Shown here piece after piece: positions 16,059-23,544 of a stretch of 41,109 nt of DNA. Source of the stretch: Lentisphaeria bacterium (lineage in GTDB: Bacteria; Verrucomicrobiota; Lentisphaeria; Victivallales; Victivallaceae); assembly GCA_017508285.1 (NCBI GenBank), contig JAFVZG010000056.1, forward strand, positions 1 through 41,109, in the 5' to 3' direction. The first letter of the stretch is position 1. Each line of letters starts with the position of its first letter. Position numbers and translations under genes: made by a program. The notes beneath the pieces are model-generated. The model saw nothing but the letters and a program-made list of their open reading frames with translations, had not been told where the DNA came from and did no database searches.

Positions 16059-17635
16059 GTACGCAGAAGTTTGATCTTAATGGAGCACTTGCAAAGATAG
16101 CGGAGGAGTTTTCCCGCCGTTTTCCCGAATTTGCCTGTATGCCCGGTAAAGAGCTGGAAAGAAAACTGGTGTTGGAAGGGAAGATCACCGAGGCTGCGCT
16201 GGTGGAGCTGTATTCAAGGGCTTTTGAAGTGCCGGTACTTGAGGAGGATGAGATCGTTCTGCCGGAGATGCGGGAGGAGTTTTCTCTGGCGTTTTTCAAT
16301 GCTCACGATTGCGTGGCACTGGAGTTTGAGGATGAATTGGTGACTTTGCTGGTGACCTCTCCTTATACGCTTGGGGAATTGGCATTTCAGGTCAAAAGGA
16401 TGTGGCAGAGTGATCTGGCGGTCAGATTTGTGCGCCGTCCGTTTCTGGAAAGATTGCTGAGCAAACTGCAGAATGAAGAGGATGAGGCGGAAGAGGAAAA
16501 GAGCGCCGAGGATGAAAATACTTTGCGCACTCTTGCCGGTGAAGCACGGATAGTCCGTCTGGTCAACGATATATTCACCCGGGCATTGGAATTGGGCGCA
16601 AGTGATATCCATATCGAGCCGGGTGAAGATGCTGTATCAGTGCGCTGCCGGGTGGATGGGGTTTTGACCGAGATCCTCTCAGTGCCGCTGAATCAATTTC
16701 CGGCGATCGCTTCGCGTATCAAACTTCTGGGCGGTTTGAATATTGCCGAGAGCCGTCTGCCTCAGGATGGCAGAACCAATGTTTCTCTGGGCAGGATGCA
16801 GCTGGATATGCGTATAAGTACTATTCCGATATTGACCGGAGAGAGCATCGTATTGCGTCTGCTCAATAAAGAGAGTGTCAGTTTTGATCTTGCCCAGCTT
16901 GGCATGTCTGAAGCACACTTGAAGCAGTTTGAAAAATTGATCCGCATCCCCCATGGAATAATTCTGGTGGTCGGACCCACCGGCAGCGGGAAAACCACCA
17001 CTTTATACAGTGTTATCAGTCAACTCAATGATGCGCGTAAAAAGATCATCACCATTGAAGACCCGGTGGAGTACCGCACTCCCGGACTTTGTCAGGTGCA
17101 GGTGAATCCCAAAGTCGGGGTGACATTTGCCGCCGGATTGCGTTCCATCGTGCGTCAGGATCCGGATATTATTCTGGTCGGTGAGATCCGCGACCGGGAA
17201 ACGGCGGATATTGCGATCAATGCGGCATTGACCGGTCATCTGGTGTTAAGTACATTGCATACCAACGATGCTGTCGGAGCGGTTACCCGTCTGCTGGATA
17301 TGGGATTGGAGAATTTTCTGGTTTCCAGTGCGCTTTTCGGTGTGCTTTCCCAGCGGTTGGTGCGCAAGATCTGTCCGGTCTGCCACGGTGAAAAGCAGGC
17401 GGTCAAGTGCCGTAAATGCAACGGCACCGGTTTCAAGGGCCGCAGCGGTATTTTTGAATTGCTCATCCTTGATGATGAGTTGCGCAATGCGGTCAACCGC
17501 AATGCTTCAAGCAGTGAATTGGAAAAGATCGCCGTCAGTCACGGGATGATAACCCTTGCTGAAGACGGTGCCGCCAAAGTCGCTTCAGGAGTGACCACTC
17601 AGGAAGAATTGAACAGGTCAACTGCGGAGTTGTGA
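16055..17635 (+). CDS. gspE: Type II secretion ATPase GspE
   Basis: 526 residues. The GTG at 16055 overlaps the gspD stop as GTGA with AAGG about 10 nt before it; a TTG at 16049 is less well spaced. An N1E-type domain (LERKLVLEGKITEAALVELYS) precedes the ATPase core: ASDIHIEP, Walker A GPTGSGKTTT at about 307-316, Walker B region IILVGEIRDRETADIA near 371 and TLHTNDAVGAVTRLLDMG. The zinc module is C440-P-V-C443 and C452-R-K-C455. The spacing between the two Cys pairs is much shorter than in classical GspE. The protein powers pseudopilus assembly from the cytoplasm, docked on GspL and GspF. Confidence 0.97.
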   Translation: MSTQKFDLNGALAKIAEEFSRRFPEFACMPGKELERKLVLEGKITEAALVELYSRAFEVPVLEEDEIVLPEMREEFSLAFFNAHDCVALEFEDELVTLLVTSPYTLGELAFQVKRMWQSDLAVRFVRRPFLERLLSKLQNEEDEAEEEKSAEDENTLRTLAGEARIVRLVNDIFTRALELGASDIHIEPGEDAVSVRCRVDGVLTEILSVPLNQFPAIASRIKLLGGLNIAESRLPQDGRTNVSLGRMQLDMRISTIPILTGESIVLRLLNKESVSFDLAQLGMSEAHLKQFEKLIRIPHGIILVVGPTGSGKTTTLYSVISQLNDARKKIITIEDPVEYRTPGLCQVQVNPKVGVTFAAGLRSIVRQDPDIILVGEIRDRETADIAINAALTGHLVLSTLHTNDAVGAVTRLLDMGLENFLVSSALFGVLSQRLVRKICPVCHGEKQAVKCRKCNGTGFKGRSGIFELLILDDELRNAVNRNASSSELEKIAVSHGMITLAEDGAAKVASGVTTQEELNRSTAEL

Positions 17636-17638
17636 TAT

Positions 17639-18847
17639 ATGGCATTATTCAGATACATGGCAGCTTTGCCGGGCAACCCTCCTGAAGAGGTGGTCATCGA
17701 GGGCGATAATGAAAAGGAGTCGCTGGCAAAACTGCGCCGCAAGGGGATGATCCCGGTTCGCTTTCTCGGTATGGATGATGCCGGAGCCAAGCGGATGTGG
17801 AATGGCAAAAAGCCGGATGTTTTTGAGTTTACCCGGCAGTTGTCTCCGCTTTTATCTGCTCATATCCAATTGGAACAGGCGTTGGCTATCATCAGTGAAG
17901 GAGCCACCGAAGTTGTGCAGCGGGATTTTGTCAATTCGCTGCGGCAGGGGTTGCATGAGGGTAAGAAGTTTTCCGAAATGGTGCGTTCCTACGGATCGCT
18001 TTTTCCGGATTATTATGCCAATCTGATCGAGAGCGGGGAGGAGACCGGTTGTCTTCCGGATGTAACTGCCGAACTTTACAAATTCATGTCAGAGAGCCGG
18101 GAACTGAAGAATTTTATTGTTTCCAGTTCCATTTATCCGATAGTGATCTTTGCGGTGGTTCTGGTGGTATCGGTGGTGCTTTTTACGGTGTTTGTGCCGC
18201 ATTTTTCACAGATATTTGCCGATATGGGGCGGGAACTGCCCGGTTCGATGAAAATATTGAATTCCATCGGCGGGGTATTCAAGTGGCTGTGGTGGTCGCT
18301 GCCGCTGCTCGGCATCGGCGGCTGGTTTTTCTTTCAGCATCAGCTGGGAATTGATGAGTGGAAACGGCGGGTCGGTGGTTTCCTGATCAAAATACCGGTG
18401 GCGGGCAGGATCATCATTGATTTGGAGATCTGCCGTTATTTGCGGACATTGGCAATTTTGATCGGCAATCATGTGGAGATCATAAAGACGGTCAAAATCG
18501 CCGGAAAAGTGGTCTCCAATCCGGTGATCGCCGCCGGATTTGACGGTATCGACCGCCGGTTGAAAAGCGGAGAGAAACTTTCTGCCGCGCTTAAAGAGAA
18601 TAGTTTCCTTCCCCGCAGTACGGCAAGTATGCTGCGGGTCGGGGAGGAATCCGGGCAGGTCGGTGAGATGCTGGATAATATCGCCGGCAATCTGGAAGCC
18701 GATACCCGGCAGAAGATCAAACGGGCGTTGAGTCTTTTTGAACCGCTGGTCATTATTTTGCTTGCCGTGATCGTTTTAGGGGTCGTAGTGGCGATATTCA
18801 TTGCCATGATGGAAATAAATTCTGTAAGTGGAGGTCAAAAAATATGA
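17639..18847 (+). CDS. gspF: Type II secretion inner membrane protein GspF
   Basis: 402 residues, family length. It has an N-terminal MALFRYMAALPGNPPEEVV segment, then two repeated GspF/PilC domains: one with FTRQLSPLLSAHIQLEQALAI...LIESGEETGCLPDV, the other with RYLRTLAILIGNHVEIIKTV...MLRVGEESGQVGEMLDNIA. Transmembrane segments lie at about 167-190, 220-238 and 372-395. GspF is the polytopic core of the assembly platform that works with GspE. It starts 3 bp after gspE and overlaps gspG as ATGA. Confidence 0.96.
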   Translation: MALFRYMAALPGNPPEEVVIEGDNEKESLAKLRRKGMIPVRFLGMDDAGAKRMWNGKKPDVFEFTRQLSPLLSAHIQLEQALAIISEGATEVVQRDFVNSLRQGLHEGKKFSEMVRSYGSLFPDYYANLIESGEETGCLPDVTAELYKFMSESRELKNFIVSSSIYPIVIFAVVLVVSVVLFTVFVPHFSQIFADMGRELPGSMKILNSIGGVFKWLWWSLPLLGIGGWFFFQHQLGIDEWKRRVGGFLIKIPVAGRIIIDLEICRYLRTLAILIGNHVEIIKTVKIAGKVVSNPVIAAGFDGIDRRLKSGEKLSAALKENSFLPRSTASMLRVGEESGQVGEMLDNIAGNLEADTRQKIKRALSLFEPLVIILLAVIVLGVVVAIFIAMMEINSVSGGQKI

Positions 18848-19263
18848 AAAAGTTGCAGAAAAAGCGTTTTACCCTTATCGAAGTAGTGATCGTGATCGTT
18901 ATTCTGGTCACACTGGCATCTATTGCCACTCCGATGTATCTTAACTACATCAGCAATGCCAATATCGGGGCTGCCAAAACCCAGGTGAAATTGCTTTCTG
19001 ATGCTTTGACCGGTTACAAAACCGACAACAAGGATTTCCCCAGTGAGGAAAGCGGATTGCAGGCATTGGTCGAGAATGTCGATGATCTGGAAACCTGGCG
19101 CGGACCTTACTTGCAGGGTTCTTTGCCCAAAGATCCGTGGGGCAATGACTATATCTACCGCTGCCCCGGAGAAGAGGGGCGTCCTTTTGAGGTGATCAGT
19201 TACGGTGCCGACGGTGAGTCAGGCGGCGAAGGTGAGAATGCCGATATTTCCAGCTGGGAATAA
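18844..19263 (+). CDS. gspG: Major pseudopilin GspG
   Basis: 139 residues, typical for GspG. The N-terminus reads KKR|FTLIEVVIVIVILVTLA, with Glu at +5 and Arg in place of Gly at -1. It continues with YLNYISNANIGAAKTQVKLL, the FPSEESGLQALVEN loop, PYLQGSLPKDPWGNDYIYRC and a C-terminal SYGADGESGGEGENADISSW, the calcium-binding region of this family. GspG forms the body of the pseudopilus that pushes substrates through the secretin. It needs a prepilin peptidase, which is not in the window. Confidence 0.96.
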   Translation: MKKLQKKRFTLIEVVIVIVILVTLASIATPMYLNYISNANIGAAKTQVKLLSDALTGYKTDNKDFPSEESGLQALVENVDDLETWRGPYLQGSLPKDPWGNDYIYRCPGEEGRPFEVISYGADGESGGEGENADISSWE

Positions 19264-19284
19264 AACTTTTCCGGAAAAAACGCC

Positions 19285-19812
19285 GTGGCAAAGAGATGTT
19301 TTACTCTGATTGAAGTGATCGTGGTACTGGTTATCATTATGCTGGTAACCGGTATCGCCGTCGCATCATTGCGGGGGGAAAGCCCGGCGGCGGCATTGAA
19401 CCGTACTGCGCTGGAGTTGGAGGCATATCTGGCGAAAGTACGGTTTTTGTGTGCCGAAAGCGGCAGGGATTATGTCGTGCGTTTTTATCCGGATAAAAAA
19501 ATGTTCTGCGCCCATCCTGATTACACTGAAGATGAATTGCAGGATATGGAAACGGAGGTGGTTGACGATCCGTTGACCAGTAAATTCACATTCGGCGAAG
19601 ATTTTGAAGTTTCTACGGTGGAAAGTGCCGAGGATCAGGCGAGGGAGTTTGATTATGTGGAAATATTCCGTTTTTACCCATCCGGCGGCGGTGTTTGTGC
19701 CAACCGCCCGGTGATCCGCAATGATAATCTGGCGAAAAATTTTGATCTTTCATTTTTCAATGGAATGTTGATCGTCCGGGATGGTGACGGTACACCGGAG
19801 GTGCTGCCATGA
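19285..19812 (+). CDS. gspH: Minor pseudopilin GspH-like
   Basis: 175 residues from a GTG start. MAKRC|FTLIEVIVVLVIIMLVTG is the prepilin segment, with Cys at -1. The following ALELEAYLAKVRFLCAESGRDYVVRF matches the helix-to-strand transition of the GspH family. The rest is acidic and divergent. The ribosome site is weak (CCGGAA about 8 nt upstream) and the gene starts 21 bp after gspG, the only gap among the pseudopilin genes. Its 4-bp overlap with gspI and position between G and I support the call. Confidence 0.82.
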   Translation: MAKRCFTLIEVIVVLVIIMLVTGIAVASLRGESPAAALNRTALELEAYLAKVRFLCAESGRDYVVRFYPDKKMFCAHPDYTEDELQDMETEVVDDPLTSKFTFGEDFEVSTVESAEDQAREFDYVEIFRFYPSGGGVCANRPVIRNDNLAKNFDLSFFNGMLIVRDGDGTPEVLP

Positions 19813-20219
19813 GAAAATTTACGCTGATCGAAGCGGTGGTGTCACTGGTGATACTCTCTTTGGCTCTGGCAGGTATGCTGCGTTTGCTGACTCACTCCCA
19901 GAGCCGGATAAATGCCGCAGAGGAGAAATGGCGCGAAATGCACATGCTTACTCAGGGAGCGGAATATTTTCTTCTGACCGGCAGTGAAAATGATCTGAAT
20001 GTACCGGATGAGGTCTTTCCTTATGAAGATCACCGGATAGATTGTTCGGTCAGCGATGCCGAAGGTCTTCCTGAAGAGCTGGTCGATCAGGATAATCAAC
20101 TGCCGTTGAAAAAGTGGGAGATCCGTCTGTTGAGAACATCGGATAATTCCGAAAGAATGAAAGTGATCATCGACCGTTTCGACTATCAATCCATGGAGAG
20201 CGAAAATGCGGCGGAGTAA
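19809..20219 (+). CDS. gspI: Minor pseudopilin GspI-like
   Basis: 136 residues. MRK|FTLIEAVVSLVILSLALAGM is a very short leader with Lys at -1, and the EAVVSLVILSLALAGMLRL stretch is characteristic of GspI. The C-terminal part (KKWEIRLLRTSDNSERMKVIIDRF) fits the family's beta-sheet domain. GspI, J and K are thought to form the pseudopilus tip. It overlaps gspH by 4 bp and gspJ by 14 bp. Confidence 0.85.
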   Translation: MRKFTLIEAVVSLVILSLALAGMLRLLTHSQSRINAAEEKWREMHMLTQGAEYFLLTGSENDLNVPDEVFPYEDHRIDCSVSDAEGLPEELVDQDNQLPLKKWEIRLLRTSDNSERMKVIIDRFDYQSMESENAAE

Positions 20220-21051
20220 CTTTACTTTGATCGAATTGACGGTCTCCATTGCGATATTGATCGTTATCGCCGGTATCGTCGGAGTATCCGGGGCGGCGTT
20301 TTACAATGGTTATGAGCGTTCACTGCGGGTCACGGAAAGATTGAAACAGTTGATGGCAGTTGACAACCTGATGGATACTCATATCCGCAACATGGTCCCA
20401 TTCAACTGGAAAGACGACGAAGGCACTTCCCGTCTGGTTTTTGACGGGGAAGAGAACCGGATACTGTTTACCACTTTGCGCCGCAGTTACGGTGACCGGC
20501 CGGGAGCATTACTTTTTATCCGGGTTTTTGTGGAGGATGAAAAACTGGTTGCGGAATATTCACCGTACCCCCGGCTGCCGTGGCTGGAAGAGGGGGATGA
20601 AAGCATGCCGGTCACCCGGGAAATCATCGCTGAAAATGTTTTGCAGGCAACCTTTTATTACGCAGAAATATCTGCAGAAAACAGTGATTCAGTGGATTTT
20701 CTTGAGGAGTTCCGCGAAGAGGGCAATTCGGTATTGCCTCTGGCGGTGATGTTGAAACTGGAATTTACCGACGGCACGACAGAGCAGTGGCTGCGCCGGG
20801 TGGCAGGAGTATCCAAAAACAGTACTTTCGGCACCCGGCAAAACAGTAATTCCGGTACCGGGAGTGAAAGTACCGGCAGCACTGCTGCATCGGCTCAGTC
20901 ATCCGGAAGCAGTACCGGAAATTCTGCCGGGCAGAACCGGATTCCGGGCAGGCGACCGGGCAGACGACCGGGCAGATTACCCGCGGCAGGGCAGAATCAG
21001 AGCGGCAGCCGGAATCCGGCGGGCAGCACAACCGGCGGAGGCGGCAAATGA
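20206..21051 (+). CDS. gspJ: Minor pseudopilin GspJ-like with low-complexity tail
   Basis: 281 residues. MRRSN|FTLIELTVSIAILIVIAG is the prepilin segment with Asn at -1. The domain from ~35 to 200 (ERLKQLMAVDNLMDTHIRNM, LLFIRVFVEDEKLVAEYSPY, LKLEFTDGTTEQWLRRVAGV) fits GspJ. From about residue 205 a tail of ~75 residues rich in Ser, Gly, Thr, then Arg/Pro/Gly follows, with RRPGRRPGRLP and NPAGSTTGGGGK; this is unusual for GspJ. The start lies inside the end of gspI. It overlaps gspK as ATGATGA. The tail could be a flexible surface-exposed extension at the pseudopilus tip or drifted sequence. Confidence 0.82.
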   Translation: MRRSNFTLIELTVSIAILIVIAGIVGVSGAAFYNGYERSLRVTERLKQLMAVDNLMDTHIRNMVPFNWKDDEGTSRLVFDGEENRILFTTLRRSYGDRPGALLFIRVFVEDEKLVAEYSPYPRLPWLEEGDESMPVTREIIAENVLQATFYYAEISAENSDSVDFLEEFREEGNSVLPLAVMLKLEFTDGTTEQWLRRVAGVSKNSTFGTRQNSNSGTGSESTGSTAASAQSSGSSTGNSAGQNRIPGRRPGRRPGRLPAAGQNQSGSRNPAGSTTGGGGK

Positions 21052-22052
21052 TGAGACGGAAAAATCGCATTATCCGCCACAATGCCGCATTGATCTCGGT
21101 TTTGTGTCTGATATTTACTGCCGGTATCCTTACGGCGGCGACCTTGGCTCTCTCTCAGAAAGGGACATTCAGCGTATATGCGCATGTGGAATTACAGCGG
21201 TCGATGCTGGTCGCAGAAGGGGTCGCCAACCGTATCCAATTCCTTTTGGCAGCTGACCGGAATCTCAACCCGGAAGACAAACCCGGGGAGGTCGATTATA
21301 CCGCTTACGAATATGACCGGTTTCTGGCGGACGGAGTTAAACACACTCTTGACTACTATGGGGAATCTGTCGATTTTACGGTGCTTGATGCCGTGAATGG
21401 CTGGGATATGAGCAGCAGCAGTTATCAGAGTACCATCAAAAAAATCTATCTTGATGAAGATGCCGGAGAGGATATTCTGGATCTGGCAGACCGGGTGTTG
21501 CACCGGATGGATGATTACATTGACAGTGATGAGGATATCATGGAATATGGTGAGGAGGCGGCGGATTACGAATCAAAGGGATCCAAGCCTCTGCCGCGCA
21601 ACGGCGACATGCAGTACCGTGAAGAGCTGCTTTATATTGAAGGATTCACCGGATTGTACCCGTTGGATAAAGACGGGCGGTTGAGCAATATCCGGCTGAT
21701 GGTTCCATCCGGCAGCAGCAGTTTGAGTGGTACGCCGTCACTTTTTTCTGCCGACCGCAAGATGCTGGAGTTGATGTGTGATCTTTCTGAAGATGAACTT
21801 GACACGGTGATGGATGCGTTGAAGCAGTGGAAAGAGGAAAAAATACTGTTGAGCGACACTCTGGATGAGGAGGTGCTTGCCAAACTTAAAAGCGAATTCA
21901 GCACCACTGAAAGCGGCGCATATACAGTGATGATAATGCCGCCGTCGGATCGTCCCCGGCCGTTTCGCAAACTGGTCTTTACCTATGACGGTTTTGAAGT
22001 ATCCGGGCCGGAAAATCAAATACTGCGTTATATGGAGTGGAATTTCCTGTGA
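21048..22052 (+). CDS. gspK: Minor pseudopilin GspK-like
   Basis: 334 residues. The N-terminus (RIIRHNAALISVLCLIFTAGILTAATLALS) is a hydrophobic helix after a basic leader, with no Glu at +5, as is usual for GspK. MLVAEGVANRIQFLLAADRN, the acidic LDLADRVLHRMDDYIDSDED stretch and EELLYIEGFTGLYP match the GspK family, whose SAM-like domains carry DxxD-type acidic loops. It is the largest minor pseudopilin and caps the tip with I and J. Its place at the end of the pseudopilin series supports the call. Confidence 0.85.
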   Translation: MMRRKNRIIRHNAALISVLCLIFTAGILTAATLALSQKGTFSVYAHVELQRSMLVAEGVANRIQFLLAADRNLNPEDKPGEVDYTAYEYDRFLADGVKHTLDYYGESVDFTVLDAVNGWDMSSSSYQSTIKKIYLDEDAGEDILDLADRVLHRMDDYIDSDEDIMEYGEEAADYESKGSKPLPRNGDMQYREELLYIEGFTGLYPLDKDGRLSNIRLMVPSGSSSLSGTPSLFSADRKMLELMCDLSEDELDTVMDALKQWKEEKILLSDTLDEEVLAKLKSEFSTTESGAYTVMIMPPSDRPRPFRKLVFTYDGFEVSGPENQILRYMEWNFL

Positions 22053-22411
22053 AAAAGTTTGTGGCAATTGTTTTGATCATTTCCGGAATGAGTGTATTTA
22101 TTCCCCGTGCCGAAGCAGAACCGGTAACTATGGTGGTGCTTGCTCCGCTTGCTCTGGAAGCGGCAAAGCAGGCATCCCCATATGTTATTACCGCCATGAG
22201 AAATGGCGGGATGCAGTTGCTGGAAGTCGGCAAAGATCTGGGCAATATCCTGCGTCTGCCGCTGGGAATAATACAGGCGACCATTGGGGCACCATTCGGC
22301 TTATATGGAAGCGGCTGGGAAAATATTTTACGCGGGATCGCCGCCCCGGTGCAGCTGGTGGGTGATGTGTTGATACTGCCGCTGAGTTTTTTCGGCGTCG
22401 GCGTACCGTAG
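22049..22411 (+). CDS. Small secreted or membrane protein closing the T2SS operon
   Basis: 120 residues from GTG 22049, which overlaps the gspK stop as GTGA; GTG 22037 would add four residues ahead of the signal peptide. A signal peptide (MKKFVAIVLIISGMSVFIPR, then AEA) precedes a hydrophobic Gly/Pro-rich mature part (MVVLAPLALEAAKQASPYVI, LRLPLGIIQATIGAPFGLYG, LVGDVLILPLSFFGVGVP). I do not recognise it. It might be a small membrane component or pilot factor of the secretion system, inferred only from operon membership. Confidence 0.75.
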   Translation: MKKFVAIVLIISGMSVFIPRAEAEPVTMVVLAPLALEAAKQASPYVITAMRNGGMQLLEVGKDLGNILRLPLGIIQATIGAPFGLYGSGWENILRGIAAPVQLVGDVLILPLSFFGVGVP

Positions 22412-22432
22412 CGACCGCTTAGCGGCGGTCGC
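22411..22432. terminator. Hairpin shared by two convergent genes (terminator-like)
   Basis: A perfect 8-bp stem GCGACCGC/GCGGTCGC with a 6-nt loop lies exactly where the plus-strand T2SS operon and the minus-strand hlyD-like gene converge. The stop codon of each gene touches or lies within the hairpin. There is no T-tract on either side, so simple intrinsic termination is uncertain. Confidence 0.5.
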
Positions 22433-23543
22433 GCATCGGCAATCTTTTTCCCTGTAATCCGAGCATGACAAAGATGATCCGGTCATGGCCGGTGACGATG
22501 GTGACTTCGCAGCCTGAACCGAAACGCAGCGGATACTGTTCCTGATCCAGCACTATTCTTACCGGATAGTATTTCCTGCCGTCTTTTTCCACCGGCAACT
22601 GATAAATATCGGTGACTTTGCCGGTGAAAAACCCGTAATCAAGATAGTTGTATTGTTCACAATAGATCCGTACCGTCTGCTTGGGCGCGACCTTGAATAT
22701 CAACTTTTCGTCGATCATGGCGATAACTTTTTTATTCTGGTTTGCGGAGAATTTGACCACCACTTCTCCCCGTTCATAAAAGCCGCCCGGCCGGGGAGGG
22801 ATGTCGGTCACAACTCCGGCATCCGGGGCGTAGAGGCGGTAATCATCCAGCTGTTTGATTGCGATATCCACCTCCCGGACTTTGCCGGATATTTTCTTTT
22901 TCAGCAGAGACAACTCTTTTTCCGCTTTGTCGAGAATATCCTGAGCGATACCGGATTGAAGTTTTTTCCAGTCTTCCTCATGGCGTTTGACCTCCATCTG
23001 ACTGCCGAGATGGGCGAGTTCCACTTCCAGATATTCCCGCCGGGTGATGCTTTTTTTCTCAAAGAGTTCGGCATAGACTTTCAATTCATGAGAGTGCCGG
23101 GCATACCGTTCTTTAGCCTCTTCCAGCTGCAGTTTGGTATGGCGGAAGTGATCGGGCAGGGGAACTTTACGGAGAATAGTCAGAGCTTTTTTCTTTACAG
23201 CAAGTTCCTGCTGCATCTCTTCGAGATCCTGTTTGAGCATTTTTATTTTATCCTGCTGATCGCGGGAATCGAATTCCAGAAGCAATTCCCCGGGGGCGAC
23301 CTCTTCGCCGGTACTGCGGTGAACTTTGACGATCTTTGCTGAAACAAGGGTTTTCAGATCGTACTCCCGGATGCCGACCACGGTGCCGTCACCTTCGACG
23401 ACATCCTCCATTGAGCCGAAACACATGATGAGGAAGATCACCAATAAAAGCAGACCGATACAGTAGATTATCCGCCGGAAGACCTTGAAGCGGTTGCGGA
23501 TCGAAGAGGTGCCTGAGAAAAAATCTTTGGATTGCTGCTGCAT
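22419..23543 (-). CDS. HlyD-family membrane fusion protein
   Basis: 374 residues from ATG 23543 (AAAGG 8 nt upstream); a GTG at 23552 is possible. A short basic cytoplasmic leader and one transmembrane segment (about 25-44, IYCIGLLLLVIFLIMCFGS) precede a biotinyl-lipoyl-like half (TLVSAKIVKVHRSTGEEVAPGELLLEFD), a long coiled-coil hairpin (~75-200) and the returning half (YRLYAPDAGVVTDIPPRPGGFYERGEVVV). This is the adaptor architecture of type I secretion and EmrA-like exporters. It begins 1 bp after the ABC exporter gene, so the pair is an export unit. No outer membrane TolC partner is in the window. Confidence 0.9.
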   Translation of the reverse strand: MQQQSKDFFSGTSSIRNRFKVFRRIIYCIGLLLLVIFLIMCFGSMEDVVEGDGTVVGIREYDLKTLVSAKIVKVHRSTGEEVAPGELLLEFDSRDQQDKIKMLKQDLEEMQQELAVKKKALTILRKVPLPDHFRHTKLQLEEAKERYARHSHELKVYAELFEKKSITRREYLEVELAHLGSQMEVKRHEEDWKKLQSGIAQDILDKAEKELSLLKKKISGKVREVDIAIKQLDDYRLYAPDAGVVTDIPPRPGGFYERGEVVVKFSANQNKKVIAMIDEKLIFKVAPKQTVRIYCEQYNYLDYGFFTGKVTDIYQLPVEKDGRKYYPVRIVLDQEQYPLRFGSGCEVTIVTGHDRIIFVMLGLQGKRLPMRDRR

Positions 23544-23544
23544 T

